A stretch of DNA of 64,000 nucleotides from BOG-1112 sp964635325 (lineage in GTDB: Bacteria; Bdellovibrionota_B; Oligoflexia; Oligoflexales; Bog-1112), in NCBI GenBank assembly GCA_964635325.1, contig CAZWOL010000006.1, positions 1 to 64,000 on the forward strand, written 5' to 3'. Positions 9,158-17,775 of the stretch are shown here, in pieces (positions within the stretch are counted from its first letter, which is position 1; every line of letters starts with the position of its first letter). The translations under genes were made by a program, and so were the position numbers. The notes below the pieces were generated by a model. It was not told where the DNA came from and did no database searches. It saw nothing but the letters and a program-made list of their open reading frames with translations.

Positions 9158-10639
9158 TTATTTGCTAAACTCATGAAATGCCTTTTTAAGCAACGTAACT
9201 ATCAAGTCGACTTCAGTATCCGTAATATTGAACACCGGTGTAAAGCGGAGCGCATTTTTCCCACCATGGATAACGCCAAGTCCATTGTGACGAAGGTAGC
9301 GTTCCATCCCCTTCTCTCCAAGAACTTGAGCGCACTGTGGATCGATCGCAAGGGAAAGAAGCAATCCCGTTCCCTGAACTTTGCCTACGAGCTTAGGAAA
9401 CTCCTTGGCGAGCCCTCTAAGCCCCTCCAACAAACGAGCGCCCTGGCGATGAATATTTTCTCGCAACTCAGGCGTCATACTATACAAGACCTGTGTCGCA
9501 AGCTCAAGGGCGCGTGGATTCGTTGTCATTGTATTTCCATAAAGGCCATGCTTGTAGAGGCGTGCAGCCTTTTCATTAAGAGCCAAGACGGAAAGCGGGT
9601 ACTGACCATTATTGAGTGCCTTAGAGTAAGTTTCCATATCGGGGAAGGCTAAACTTTCAAAGCCTGGATAGTCGACAATACTTAGGCAGGCTTGAGTTCT
9701 AAGGCCAGCTTGAATAGAATCCACCACTAAGAGAGCGCCATGCTTAGTCGTTCTCTCACGCGCTACTTTGTAAAACTCTGGTGTAATCGCCTTACCCGGA
9801 TCACCTTCACCCATCACTGGCTCTAGAAACATGGCTTGAATAAAGACACCTTCGCGTTCTGCCCATTCAAAGACGCTGTTGAGTTCAGCAATGTTATTTG
9901 CTTCGACAGTCACAACGCTGCGCTTATCACGAAACGATGCAAGCACATCTTGGTAAGACTCTAAACTCGAACTCGACAACTGCGCTGCTGTCTCGGTTCG
10001 CCCATGAAAGCTTCCCTTCAAGGTCAGGTACATCAATTTTTTTGCGGAATGACTTCCTCCAGCATCTGTCTGCATTTTTGCATAGCGATCTATAATACGA
10101 CAGGCTACGGTAATGGCTTCTGAACCCGAATTAATACAGAGATATTTGAAATATTTGCGACCATCACTGCGATGCTGACCAATTTCTCCTCGTAAGACCT
10201 GGGTAAATTTCCACTGTATAAGATTAGGAGTCATAATATTGGCCATAGCTTGAGGCTTGGCAAGCGCTCGTAAAAGATGTTCTGGGTTATGACCCAAACC
10301 AAGCATCCCATAGCCTCCAACATCGTAGACCACAGATCCACAAGTCGTGATAATCCATGGTCCCTTAGCCGCTAGAGCAACGTATGGATTAACATTCATT
10401 TCCTCATAAAAATTTAAATAATCGCGTTGAATCTCTTCAATTTGGTGGGCTTCGTCACGCTTGAAAATACTTGCAAACATTTTTTTAGAATCTTGGTAGA
10501 GTGTCCATGCTTCATCAATCAATTCGCCTAGACGAGGATCTTCCTCTAAGAACTGTTCGACATATTTTTTTTGCAGACCTACGGTTTCGACGAGCTCATG
10601 GTGTGAACGAATGTCCATGAGTTTTTGCATACGATCCAT
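9158..10639 (-). CDS. Class-III PLP-dependent aminotransferase, variant active site
   Basis: 493 residues. Residues 1-85 form a helical N-terminal extension not present in ArgD/GabT-type enzymes. The aminotransferase domain follows: NSGSEA 170-175, GSFHGRTE 209-216, the likely Schiff-base lysine K340 in YSKALNNG and the C-terminal RFTPVFN segment. The usual DEVQTG motif reads VDSIQAG at 306-312: the pyridine-nitrogen aspartate (D307) and the glutamine remain, but the glutamate is serine. Substrate cannot be read from sequence. It resembles L-lysine 6-aminotransferase-like members more than ArgD. The gene has 21 bases to rmuC downstream and may head that operon. Confidence 0.8.
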   Translation of the reverse strand: MDRMQKLMDIRSHHELVETVGLQKKYVEQFLEEDPRLGELIDEAWTLYQDSKKMFASIFKRDEAHQIEEIQRDYLNFYEEMNVNPYVALAAKGPWIITTCGSVVYDVGGYGMLGLGHNPEHLLRALAKPQAMANIMTPNLIQWKFTQVLRGEIGQHRSDGRKYFKYLCINSGSEAITVACRIIDRYAKMQTDAGGSHSAKKLMYLTLKGSFHGRTETAAQLSSSSLESYQDVLASFRDKRSVVTVEANNIAELNSVFEWAEREGVFIQAMFLEPVMGEGDPGKAITPEFYKVARERTTKHGALLVVDSIQAGLRTQACLSIVDYPGFESLAFPDMETYSKALNNGQYPLSVLALNEKAARLYKHGLYGNTMTTNPRALELATQVLYSMTPELRENIHRQGARLLEGLRGLAKEFPKLVGKVQGTGLLLSLAIDPQCAQVLGEKGMERYLRHNGLGVIHGGKNALRFTPVFNITDTEVDLIVTLLKKAFHEFSK

Positions 10640-10864
10640 GCGTCACCTCACTGTTCATAGCTTTTGTCGGAATCAATCCCCCAAACAGCACATTTGTATT
10701 GCAGTGCAATGTGGGACAGATTCTATTTTAGATGGAATATGCTAAGAAGAGCATTTTTTTGAGACTTTGTCGGCACTATTCACAGCAGATGCTGTTGTGC
10801 TGGATCAATTTATTAAGACGCAAAAAGGCATTTGGTGTGAATGTAGAGGACTGAGCCTCTGCTC

Positions 10865-12004
10865 TTAGCTAAGGAGTTTGAATATAGTCTGCAGTTGAAG
10901 GTTAGAGGTTCCCTCATAGAGCTTGCCAATTTTGACATCTCTATAAAATTTTTCAGCTGGAAACTCTTTAATAAAGCCGTATCCACCATAAACCTCAAGA
11001 CTGAGAGAAGCAACTTCTTCAGCAATTTCAGAACTCATGTACTTTGCCATAGCAGCTTCTTTTGTGAACGGCACACCTGCATCTTTCATACGAGCTGCAT
11101 TATAGACGAGCAAACGCACGCATTCGATTTGCGTAGCCATGCGAGCGAGTTGAAATTGAATAGCTTGGAACTGATTTAAGAGTTTTCCAAATTGAGAGCG
11201 CTGCTGAGCATAGGCAAAAGCTCCATTGAAAGCTCCCTGAGCCAAGCCCAGCATTTGTGACGCTATGCCGATTCGACCTTCGTTTAAGGTTTCAATAGCA
11301 ATCTTATAGCCTTTGCCAACCTCTCCTAAGATATTATCTTCGGAAACTTTGACTCCATCAAAAATCAACTCACACGTCGACGACGCACGGATTCCAAGCT
11401 TTACTTCTTTTTTACCAATTGAAAAACCAGGCTGACCTCGCTCTACAATAAATGCTGTGATCCCTTTGTAACCTTGGCTCGGATCAACATTTGCAAAGAC
11501 TACATAAATCTGAGCTTCTTTCGCATTCGTGATAAAGACTTTTTTACCATCAAGTCGCCACCCACCAGCTTCTTTAGTTGCCTTAGTTTTTAAAGCAAAC
11601 GCATCCGAACCTGAATTGGGTTCAGTCAAACAAAAAGCTCCGACATCTTTTGAGCACAGTCGTGGAAAGTAATGGGCTTTTTGTTTTTCATTCGCCCAAC
11701 GCATAAAGATATTGTTCACGAGAGTATTTTGCACATCGACAAAAACCCCAAGAGAGGGGTCTACTTTGGAAAGTTCCTCAATAGCGAGACAGGACATAAA
11801 AAAACTGCCACCACTGCCTCCATATTTTTCGGGAACCTCGATACCCATCAAGCCCATGCTGAAACATTGAGACATAATATCAGGATCGAGAGCTTCTTTT
11901 TCATCCATCGCTGCGACTTTGGGAGCAATGCTCTCACGCGCAAACTTTGCAATTTCTCCGCTAAACAATTTTTCATCTTCGGATATTTGTGAAATGGGTT
12001 TCAA
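10865..12004 (-). CDS. Acyl-CoA dehydrogenase, short/medium-chain type
   Basis: 379 residues, the standard length. It oxidises acyl-CoA to trans-2-enoyl-CoA, passing electrons to electron transfer flavoprotein (encoded at 23968-25738). Signature one, CLTEPNSGSDA, is at residues 125-135, and the catalytic base is E364 in YEGTSNLQ near the C-terminus, the butyryl/short-chain arrangement. FAD-binding segments such as RSQFGKLLNQFQAIQF are intact. A ribosome binding site, AGGAGGAT, precedes the start. It appears to be a single-gene unit: the next upstream gene has its own strong terminator. Confidence 0.92.
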   Translation of the reverse strand: MKPISQISEDEKLFSGEIAKFARESIAPKVAAMDEKEALDPDIMSQCFSMGLMGIEVPEKYGGSGGSFFMSCLAIEELSKVDPSLGVFVDVQNTLVNNIFMRWANEKQKAHYFPRLCSKDVGAFCLTEPNSGSDAFALKTKATKEAGGWRLDGKKVFITNAKEAQIYVVFANVDPSQGYKGITAFIVERGQPGFSIGKKEVKLGIRASSTCELIFDGVKVSEDNILGEVGKGYKIAIETLNEGRIGIASQMLGLAQGAFNGAFAYAQQRSQFGKLLNQFQAIQFQLARMATQIECVRLLVYNAARMKDAGVPFTKEAAMAKYMSSEIAEEVASLSLEVYGGYGFIKEFPAEKFYRDVKIGKLYEGTSNLQLQTIFKLLS

Positions 12005-12065
12005 GAGTATCCTCCTAGATCAATGCATTCCAAGAATCTTACTCTGTTTTTGTTAGGATGGAGGC

Positions 12066-12100
12066 AAAAAAAAATCGTAGGAGAGAAAACTCCCCTACGA
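12066..12100 (-). terminator. Intrinsic terminator of the RRM protein gene
   Basis: On the minus strand a 7-bp perfect stem (TCGTAGG/CCTACGA), one mismatch, three more pairs and a four-base loop precede a run of nine T. It lies about 22 bases after the stop at 12122. Confidence 0.88.
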
Positions 12101-12121
12101 CTCAGCATGAGACGATTCTAT

Positions 12122-12475
12122 TTAGAATCGGCCACGGCCTCCGCCGAAACCGCCACGGTTACCGTTGCGATCTCCACCACGGTTTCCACCGTTACCACCA
12201 CCGAAACCACCGCGATTGCTGCGTGGTTCCATTGGGCGTGCTTCATTTACATTGATAGCGCGTCCTTCGTAGTCAGCACCGTTGAACTTTGTAATCGCTT
12301 CTTGAGCTTCTGCATCCGTTGCCATTTCAACGAATCCGAAACCTTTGCAGCGACCAGTGTCGCGATCGGTGATAACTTTTGCAGAGACGACTGTTCCAAC
12401 TTGTGAAAACGTATCCATAAGGACTTGGTCTGTTGCTGAAAACGGAAGATTTCCTACGTACAATTTCTTACCCAT
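12122..12475 (-). CDS. Glycine-rich RRM RNA-binding protein
   Basis: 117 residues. One RNA recognition motif fills residues 3-80: RNP2 is LYVGNL (5-10), RNP1 is KGFGFVEM (44-51) with the aromatic residues that stack on RNA. Residues 85-117 form a low-complexity Gly/Arg/Asn tail. Bacterial proteins of this type (cyanobacterial Rbp and relatives) often respond to cold and bind mRNA; a similar role is an inference. The gene stands alone, with a 5' leader of about 80 bases, its own promoter-like sequence and a strong terminator, as expected for an abundant small protein. CCTAAGGAGG-like complementarity is present just before the ATG (TTAGGAGG). Confidence 0.93.
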   Translation of the reverse strand: MGKKLYVGNLPFSATDQVLMDTFSQVGTVVSAKVITDRDTGRCKGFGFVEMATDAEAQEAITKFNGADYEGRAINVNEARPMEPRSNRGGFGGGNGGNRGGDRNGNRGGFGGGRGRF

Positions 12476-12562
12476 GCTAACCTCCTAAGGCCAGGGGCGC
12501 CACTTTGGAGGCGAAGGGCACTATGCCTACCTCACGAAAGAAGCGATCAAAGAATCCCTAAA

Positions 12563-12571
12563 TTTATAGCA
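12563..12571 (-). promoter_or_regulatory. Extended -10 promoter candidate for the RRM gene
   Basis: The minus strand reads TGCTATAAA, an extended -10 element with TGn before TATAAA. Predicted transcription would start about 80 bases before the ATG. No good -35 hexamer is seen, which is usual with an extended -10. Confidence 0.45.
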
Positions 12572-12594
12572 CGGTTTTTTATGGGTAGGCACGG

Positions 12595-13176
12595 CTATTT
12601 GTGTCCGACACTCAAAAACAATCGCCGGGCCGAAGAAATCAGAAAAGGTTCTTTAAATTCAGCCGCTTGCCTATTGAGTCGAATCAGTTCCAGAGCTTCC
12701 ACTTCAGCCTCTAAACGCTGTCGAAGTTGAGCAAACTGATGAAGTTTTCGGCGTTGGGAAGTGCGTAAGCGTAGACCAGATTGTATTTTTTTTCCACAAA
12801 ATTCGATAGTTAGGTCAGTGATTGGCTCCAAAATGGGGGAGCCGCTGAGACGACACAGAACCAAATGAACCCAAAACATATGGCTCCAAAGAATCCAGTA
12901 TGATTGGACTAACTTTTGCAACTTTTCTCCAAAAACCTTTGAACAACGGAGCACACCGAGCCCCTGTGGAGAAAGGTAGGAGCTTGGACGCAAAGCCAAG
13001 GCTTGAATTTTCCCGACTAGAGACTGGAGTTGTTTCTTCTTAGTCAGCACAGATGAACGCGTACGCTTTGCCTCCTGCGAACAGACCAGGAGTGGTTTGG
13101 TTTGCATCTCTCCTGCGATTTGCTTCGCTAAAAAGAGATAGTCTCGATCCCATTTCTCTAGAAGGTCATTCATCAA
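12595..13176 (-). CDS. Protein of unknown function, partner of the upstream coiled-coil gene
   Basis: 193 residues, very basic and rich in Leu, Gln and Arg, mostly predicted helix with a hydrophobic tryptophan-rich patch near residues 92-110. I recognise no domain. Its start codon lies inside the last codons of the upstream gene (11-base overlap), so the two are almost certainly translated together and may form a complex. Confidence 0.6.
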   Translation of the reverse strand: MMNDLLEKWDRDYLFLAKQIAGEMQTKPLLVCSQEAKRTRSSVLTKKKQLQSLVGKIQALALRPSSYLSPQGLGVLRCSKVFGEKLQKLVQSYWILWSHMFWVHLVLCRLSGSPILEPITDLTIEFCGKKIQSGLRLRTSQRRKLHQFAQLRQRLEAEVEALELIRLNRQAAEFKEPFLISSARRLFLSVGHK

Positions 13177-13834
13177 TCAACTCTGAAGCACTCATATGTT
13201 TAAGCATATAAGGTTGACGAAGATTATAGACTGGAGCTGACTCAGCTAATTCTTTTCGTTGCAAAAAGTGGTTGCGGCGCATACGCAAATCCGCTTCTTG
13301 GTCCTGAAGTTCCACATGATTCTCTTTGAGTTCGGTATCCAAAGTCTCAATGAATCTTAGTAACTGCGCTAATGAAAACTGCTGTGTCTCAGGAAAAGTT
13401 GAATGAAAATGTTGCAACAAACTCTGAGACAAGGCCTGCACCTGTTCCGTCTCGAAGTCCAATTGACTCTCGAGATTTTGAACATGACCGAGAATCTTGC
13501 GCAAACGTGACAAGCGAAATATATTTTGCCAAGCCCCAGCATCACAATTTGCACTCTCTGATGCTTTGTATACCTTTTTTGCTAACGAAAGCATGCTACT
13601 CAGCAACTTCTCTCGATCTCGCCAGTGTTGATGAAAGAGTTTGGTTTCCAATACTCCCAATGGACGTCGAGCTTTTGTCCTTTCTCGTTGCTCCTGAAAA
13701 AGATTTTCTTTGAGATCGATAATTTTCATGGATCTCACATTATACTCATCTTGAGAAAGGCTCCCATCTTCCCATAGAAGCTGCAAGCGCTCATCTAACG
13801 CAAGGATGCGATCTTCATAAGAAGATGAATTCAT
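13166..13834 (-). CDS. Coiled-coil protein of unknown function
   Basis: 222 residues from the ATG at 13834. The open frame extends 14 codons further upstream (to 13876), but GGGAG lies nine bases before the internal ATG, so I prefer the shorter form. Nearly the whole protein is charged helix: residues about 70-120 and 130-200 have heptad-like patterns. A short N-terminal segment (LWEDGSLSQDEYN) resembles SHOCT-like helical pairs, but this is only a resemblance. Overlaps the 193-residue gene by 11 bases. Divergent from hemE, with a GACACT/AGTGTC dyad between. Confidence 0.6.
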   Translation of the reverse strand: MNSSSYEDRILALDERLQLLWEDGSLSQDEYNVRSMKIIDLKENLFQEQRERTKARRPLGVLETKLFHQHWRDREKLLSSMLSLAKKVYKASESANCDAGAWQNIFRLSRLRKILGHVQNLESQLDFETEQVQALSQSLLQHFHSTFPETQQFSLAQLLRFIETLDTELKENHVELQDQEADLRMRRNHFLQRKELAESAPVYNLRQPYMLKHMSASELIDE

Positions 13835-13880
13835 TTCACCGAACTCCCGGTTTACAAATATCCAAGCTTGGCACACTTAT

Positions 13881-13900
13881 GACACTGCTTCTATAGTGTC
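13881..13900. promoter_or_regulatory. Inverted repeat, possible operator
   Basis: GACACT, eight bases, AGTGTC: a perfect 6-bp dyad in the divergent region between the coiled-coil gene (start 13834) and the hemE promoter (-35 at 13918). Its position just upstream of both starts fits a repressor or activator site; the regulator is unknown. Confidence 0.3.
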
Positions 13901-13917
13901 GCATGTTCGCTTTTACC

Positions 13918-13945
13918 TTGTAGCCTGTCGAAAATGCCGTATAAA
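13918..13945 (+). promoter_or_regulatory. Sigma-70-like promoter for hemE
   Basis: TTGTAG, a 16-base spacer, then TATAAA. Expected transcription start is near 13952. That is downstream of the TTG at 13948, which supports the ATG at 14005 as the real hemE start. Confidence 0.55.
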
Positions 13946-14004
13946 TTTTGCCTAGCTCGATGTACGAGTATCTGTCCATTGGTCTGTTTGTCGAAGGAAT
14001 ATTT

Positions 14005-15042
14005 ATGATTGAAAAATCGCTCCTACTTGCGGCTCAAGGTCGTCCTACACAACGCTGTCCCATTTGGTTTTTACGGCAGGCCGGTCGCTATTTGCCTGAG
14101 TATCGCGCTTTACGAGCACAGCATGAATTTCTCGATTTATGCATGAATCCCAAACTTGCATCCGAAGTCACCCTACAACCCTTAAAGCGCTTCGACCTTG
14201 ATGGAGCCATCATCTTTTCAGACATCCTTATCCCTGCGGTAGCTCTTGGGCAAAAATTAACCTTCGCAAAAGATCATGGCCCCCAACTCTCAAATCCGGT
14301 GCGTGATATACATTCATTCTCACAGCTACGATTTAATGATTGTGAAAAAAATTGGGGCTTTGTTGGTGAAGCAATCGCTATGACTAAGGCTCAGCTTGCA
14401 CCGCATCAAACCATGATCGGTTTTGCTGGAGCTCCGTTTACTGTCGCAACTTATATGATTGAAGGCCACGGAAGCAGCAATCAGCTTGAGACAAAACGCC
14501 TAGCCTTTTGTCAGCGAGCACTGTTCAAAGAGTTTATAGAACAGCTAGCAGATGCGACGATCCGTTATTTGCAAATGCAGATACGCGCAGGAGCCGAAGT
14601 TCTCATGCTGTTTGACACTTGGGCTCAGCAGTTTGCACGAGTTGATTTTGATGAACTTGTGAAAGATGCAACAAGTTCCATTCTGAGCACAATCTCCAAG
14701 CAGGTACCAATCATCTACTACCCAGGACAGGGAAGCGATCGCATCCATGGACTATCGGAAATGCGCCCATCGGTTCTTGCTGTCGACTGGAGAACCTCCC
14801 TAAGTCAGGCTCAGCAAATACTACAGAATCAAGAACTCTCACTTTGCTTGCAAGGCAACCTGGATCCACTTGTACTGATTGGTGACGAGCATTTTATCCG
14901 AAAGCGCGTACGCATGATTTTGCAAGAAGCAAGAGATCTCAAACTAGCAGGCTACATCTTCAATGTTGGTCATGGTTTGCTTCCTATGACCCCCATCGAA
15001 TCCGTACAGTGGGCTATCGACGAGGTTCGCTCTTTCCACTAA
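14005..15042 (+). CDS. hemE: Uroporphyrinogen decarboxylase
   Basis: 345 residues from the ATG at 14005 (AAGGA eight bases upstream); a longer frame from TTG 13948 would add 19 residues unlike the family. The enzyme decarboxylates the four acetate side chains of uroporphyrinogen III to give coproporphyrinogen III in haem synthesis. The family signature WFLRQAGRYLPEYR is at residues 21-34 and the essential aspartate is D73 in FSDIL. GFAGAPFTVATYM and the C-terminal FNVGHGLLP are also intact. The last four bases overlap the 3' end of gmhA on the other strand. Confidence 0.95.
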   Translation: MIEKSLLLAAQGRPTQRCPIWFLRQAGRYLPEYRALRAQHEFLDLCMNPKLASEVTLQPLKRFDLDGAIIFSDILIPAVALGQKLTFAKDHGPQLSNPVRDIHSFSQLRFNDCEKNWGFVGEAIAMTKAQLAPHQTMIGFAGAPFTVATYMIEGHGSSNQLETKRLAFCQRALFKEFIEQLADATIRYLQMQIRAGAEVLMLFDTWAQQFARVDFDELVKDATSSILSTISKQVPIIYYPGQGSDRIHGLSEMRPSVLAVDWRTSLSQAQQILQNQELSLCLQGNLDPLVLIGDEHFIRKRVRMILQEARDLKLAGYIFNVGHGLLPMTPIESVQWAIDEVRSFH

Positions 15043-15614
15043 GACACAAAGGCATTTTCGATGAGTTCACAAATAATGTGACCAACAAGTATGTGACCCT
15101 CTTGAATGCGTGGTGTATCATCTGTTGGCATCTGCAAACAAACATCGACTACGCCTTTCATTTTTCCACCCTTGGCTCCCGTCATACCGATAACATGCAT
15201 TCCGATTTCCTTAGCTTTCTCGATTGCCTTAAGGATGTTTGATGAATTACCCGATGTTGATAGCGCTACAAGCACATCACCGGGACGACCCATCGCTTCA
15301 ACCAAACGGGCATAAATATCTGCATACGAATAATCGTTCGCAACAGCGGTGAGATACGATGTATTGACGTGCAGAGCTTCTGCAAACAGGGGCTTACGAT
15401 CAACGAGATAGCGACCAGAAAGTTCAGCAGAAAGATGCTGAGCATCCGCAGCACTACCACCGTTTCCACAGAAGAGCACTTTGCCACCTTCCTGAAGAGA
15501 CTTAATGCATACCTGCGCTGCTTTCACGGCTTGTTCAATAATCTCTTGATCCTGACTCAGGGCCTGCTTAACCGCTAATGCTTCCAGCAATCTTTTTTTA
15601 ACAACAGTCTTCAT
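15039..15614 (-). CDS. gmhA: Phosphoheptose (sedoheptulose-7-phosphate) isomerase
   Basis: 191 residues, one SIS domain. It converts sedoheptulose 7-phosphate to D-glycero-D-manno-heptose 7-phosphate, the first step to the heptose of LPS core. CGNGGSAADAQH is at residues 49-60 and STSGNSSN at 119-126 (phosphate binding). The zinc ligands expected from the E. coli enzyme appear as H60, E64, Q171 and H179. The gene implies that the organism makes a heptose-containing LPS. No other heptose genes are nearby. Confidence 0.93.
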   Translation of the reverse strand: MKTVVKKRLLEALAVKQALSQDQEIIEQAVKAAQVCIKSLQEGGKVLFCGNGGSAADAQHLSAELSGRYLVDRKPLFAEALHVNTSYLTAVANDYSYADIYARLVEAMGRPGDVLVALSTSGNSSNILKAIEKAKEIGMHVIGMTGAKGGKMKGVVDVCLQMPTDDTPRIQEGHILVGHIICELIENAFVS

Positions 15615-15700
15615 ATATAGTCGTTCCTATGGATGAATTCATTTTTCTCCCCTTTTCCAATGCTCATTTGTGAGATCGGGAGTAAGAGCGGGAGAATGTC

Positions 15701-17326
15701 TTGGCTAGACTAGCAAATTCTAAGCGCAAAGTCCTCACTGTGGTTATGGATGGAGTTGGGGTTCGAGCAGAGCGATTTGGTAATGCCGTTGCCCTTGCTG
15801 CAACGCCTGCCCTTGATTTTCTCAGGCAAGAAGGCCTCTACACCACTCTAAAAGCGCACGGCCCATGGGTTGGGCTACCAGGAAACTCCGATGTAGGAAA
15901 CAGTGAAGTAGGTCACAACGCACTGGGTGCTGGCCGAGTATTTGATCAAGGAGCAAAACTCGTCAGCCAAGCTATCGCCAACGGTACTATTTTCCAACGC
16001 CCTGTCTGGCAAACAAGCATGCGCACTGTCCTCTCCAATCGTTCGACCTTACACCTAATCGGCCTGCTCTCCGATGGCAATGTACACAGTCATGAGCAGC
16101 ACCTGTTTGCACTTATTCGTCAAGCTTCTAAAGAAGGCGTCAAACGAATACGTGTGCATGCCCTACTCGATGGACGAGATGTCTCCGCACAATCTGCGGA
16201 AATCTACGCCTCGCGTTTGATGACAGTACTCACGGAGGTTAAGCAAGCTGGATGTGATGCACGTGTCGCCTCAGGGGGAGGCCGAATGCATGTGACAATG
16301 GATCGCTACGAGGCTGACTGGGCTATTGTAGAACGAGGGTGGAAAGCACACGTACTAGGTGAAGCTGAATATGCTTTTGCATCTCTAGATGAAGCACTTG
16401 CAGCTTTCCGCTTGAATGGAAAAAAAGATGACCAATTTCTCCCATCCTTTGTGATTACAGAAAACTCCAAACCCGTAGGAAGCATCGAAGATGGAGACAG
16501 CGTCATCCTCTTCAATTTTCGCGGGGATCGAGCCATTCAAATCTCACGAGCCTTCGAGGATCCAAGCTTTCAAAATTTTGATCGCAAACGCACACCCCGC
16601 GTTTATTTTGCTGGAATGCTACAGTACGATGGAGACCTCAAGATTCCTGAGCACTATCTCGTAGACCCCCCTCTAATCACGGACACCTTGGGAGAATATC
16701 TAGCCCACTCTGGGGTTCGGCAATTTGCATGCAGTGAAACACAAAAATTTGGTCATGTGACATATTTTTGGAATGGTAATCGCTCAGGCGTCTTCGATGC
16801 AAAGCTAGAGGAGTATGTCGAGATTCCATCTGACCGCATTCCCTTCCAAATGAAACCTTGGATGAAAGCTCATGAAATAACGGAAGCAACAGTGCAACGG
16901 ATGCAGACCTCTACTTTTGCTTGCGGACGCATCAACTATGCAAATGGAGATATGGTCGGTCACACCGGAGATCTTGAAGCTGCTATCATTGCAGTTGGAG
17001 TCGTTGATCTCATGATATATCGCCTGCTTGTAGCAGCACAACAAACCGACACCATACTTTTGGTAACTGCAGATCATGGCAATTGTGATGAAATGTTTGA
17101 TGAGAAAGGGGATGGAGCTAGCTATCCTCCACTTTTTCAACGTCCAAAACCAAAGACGTCCCATACCTTAGCAGAGGTACCATGCTATATCTATGACCCT
17201 CGTGGCCGCAATGGTAGCATCATCGCTCCTGGCGCTGGTGCACTTGCGAATGTTGCAAATACAGTTTTAGAATTGATGGGAATGAAAACTCGAGAACAAT
17301 ATGCTCCGAGTCTGCTGCAACAGTAA
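15701..17326 (+). CDS. gpmI: 2,3-bisphosphoglycerate-independent phosphoglycerate mutase
   Basis: 541 residues, starting at TTG 15701 with GGGAG seven bases upstream; no ATG in frame is near. Interconverts 3- and 2-phosphoglycerate using a phosphoserine intermediate and two Mn ions. VVMDGVG (14-20) holds the first metal-binding aspartate; the catalytic serine is S68 in GNSEVGH, preceded by a near-copy GNSDVG. C-terminal metal ligands lie in TADHGNCD and HTLAEVP. Slightly longer than the usual 510 residues. Its product is used by enolase (46614). A bidirectional terminator follows. Confidence 0.94.
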   Translation: MARLANSKRKVLTVVMDGVGVRAERFGNAVALAATPALDFLRQEGLYTTLKAHGPWVGLPGNSDVGNSEVGHNALGAGRVFDQGAKLVSQAIANGTIFQRPVWQTSMRTVLSNRSTLHLIGLLSDGNVHSHEQHLFALIRQASKEGVKRIRVHALLDGRDVSAQSAEIYASRLMTVLTEVKQAGCDARVASGGGRMHVTMDRYEADWAIVERGWKAHVLGEAEYAFASLDEALAAFRLNGKKDDQFLPSFVITENSKPVGSIEDGDSVILFNFRGDRAIQISRAFEDPSFQNFDRKRTPRVYFAGMLQYDGDLKIPEHYLVDPPLITDTLGEYLAHSGVRQFACSETQKFGHVTYFWNGNRSGVFDAKLEEYVEIPSDRIPFQMKPWMKAHEITEATVQRMQTSTFACGRINYANGDMVGHTGDLEAAIIAVGVVDLMIYRLLVAAQQTDTILLVTADHGNCDEMFDEKGDGASYPPLFQRPKPKTSHTLAEVPCYIYDPRGRNGSIIAPGAGALANVANTVLELMGMKTREQYAPSLLQQ

Positions 17327-17348
17327 GCTTCTGACTCTAGAGAGAGTT

Positions 17349-17406
17349 CACAAAAAAGCGCAGCTAGAAATCCTCTTGAAGGACCTCTAACTACGCTTTT
17401 TTTGTG
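17349..17406. terminator. Bidirectional terminator between gpmI and rpsT
   Basis: A long hairpin with outer arms CACAAAAAAGCG and CGCTTTTTTTGTG and a partly paired inner stem, giving T-rich tails on both strands. It serves the convergent gpmI (+) and the rpsR-rpmB-rpsT cluster (-). Confidence 0.8.
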
Positions 17407-17482
17407 ATTCACTCTTAACTAATTTCACTGCTTAGCTAGCATCGTGAAACAATAACTGCAATCACAACAGTTTCCTAAGGAA

Positions 17483-17773
17483 TTAGGTCGCTGATTTTTG
17501 CGTTTTTGCAAGTGCACGAGCCAAGCGAGCGACATGACGAGATGCATTATTTTTGTGAATAATACCTTTCGTAGAAGCCTTCATAAGGAAGGATTGAGCA
17601 TGTGCCAACGACTTCGTTGCATCTTCAAGACTGCTTTTACCTTGTGCTAAAGCTTGAACGGATGCTTGGAATTTCTTAACAGCCGTCTTTACTTTAGAAG
17701 TATAGCTACGATTCGCTAAATTTTTGCGTGTGCTTTGGCGGGCCTGTTTTTGCGCCGATTTTGTTTTGGCCAC
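17483..17773 (-). CDS. rpsT: 30S ribosomal protein S20
   Basis: 96 residues, highly basic, all helical, binding the 5' domain of 16S rRNA. Family features: MAKTKSAQKQARQSTRKNLANRS at the N-terminus (first 23 residues) and the GIIHKNNASRHVARLARAL segment at the C-terminus, which is strongly conserved. The start is GTG 17773 with GAGGAG ten bases upstream. It is the last gene of a minus-strand ribosomal cluster, two bases after a 48-codon ORF. Confidence 0.96.
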   Translation of the reverse strand: MAKTKSAQKQARQSTRKNLANRSYTSKVKTAVKKFQASVQALAQGKSSLEDATKSLAHAQSFLMKASTKGIIHKNNASRHVARLARALAKTQKSAT

Positions 17774-17775
17774 GT

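Noticed and set aside
12066..12110. CRISPR-like or repeat array near the RRM gene
   Set aside because: There is only one hairpin followed by a T-run, so it is a terminator, not a repeat array.
13948..14004. TTG-initiated extension of hemE
   Set aside because: It starts before the predicted transcription start and has no ribosome binding site; ATG 14005 has AAGGA and matches the family length.
16805..17164. 119-residue minus-strand ORF inside gpmI
   Set aside because: Antisense to conserved GpmI sequence; no ribosome binding site; cysteine- and isoleucine-rich shadow.
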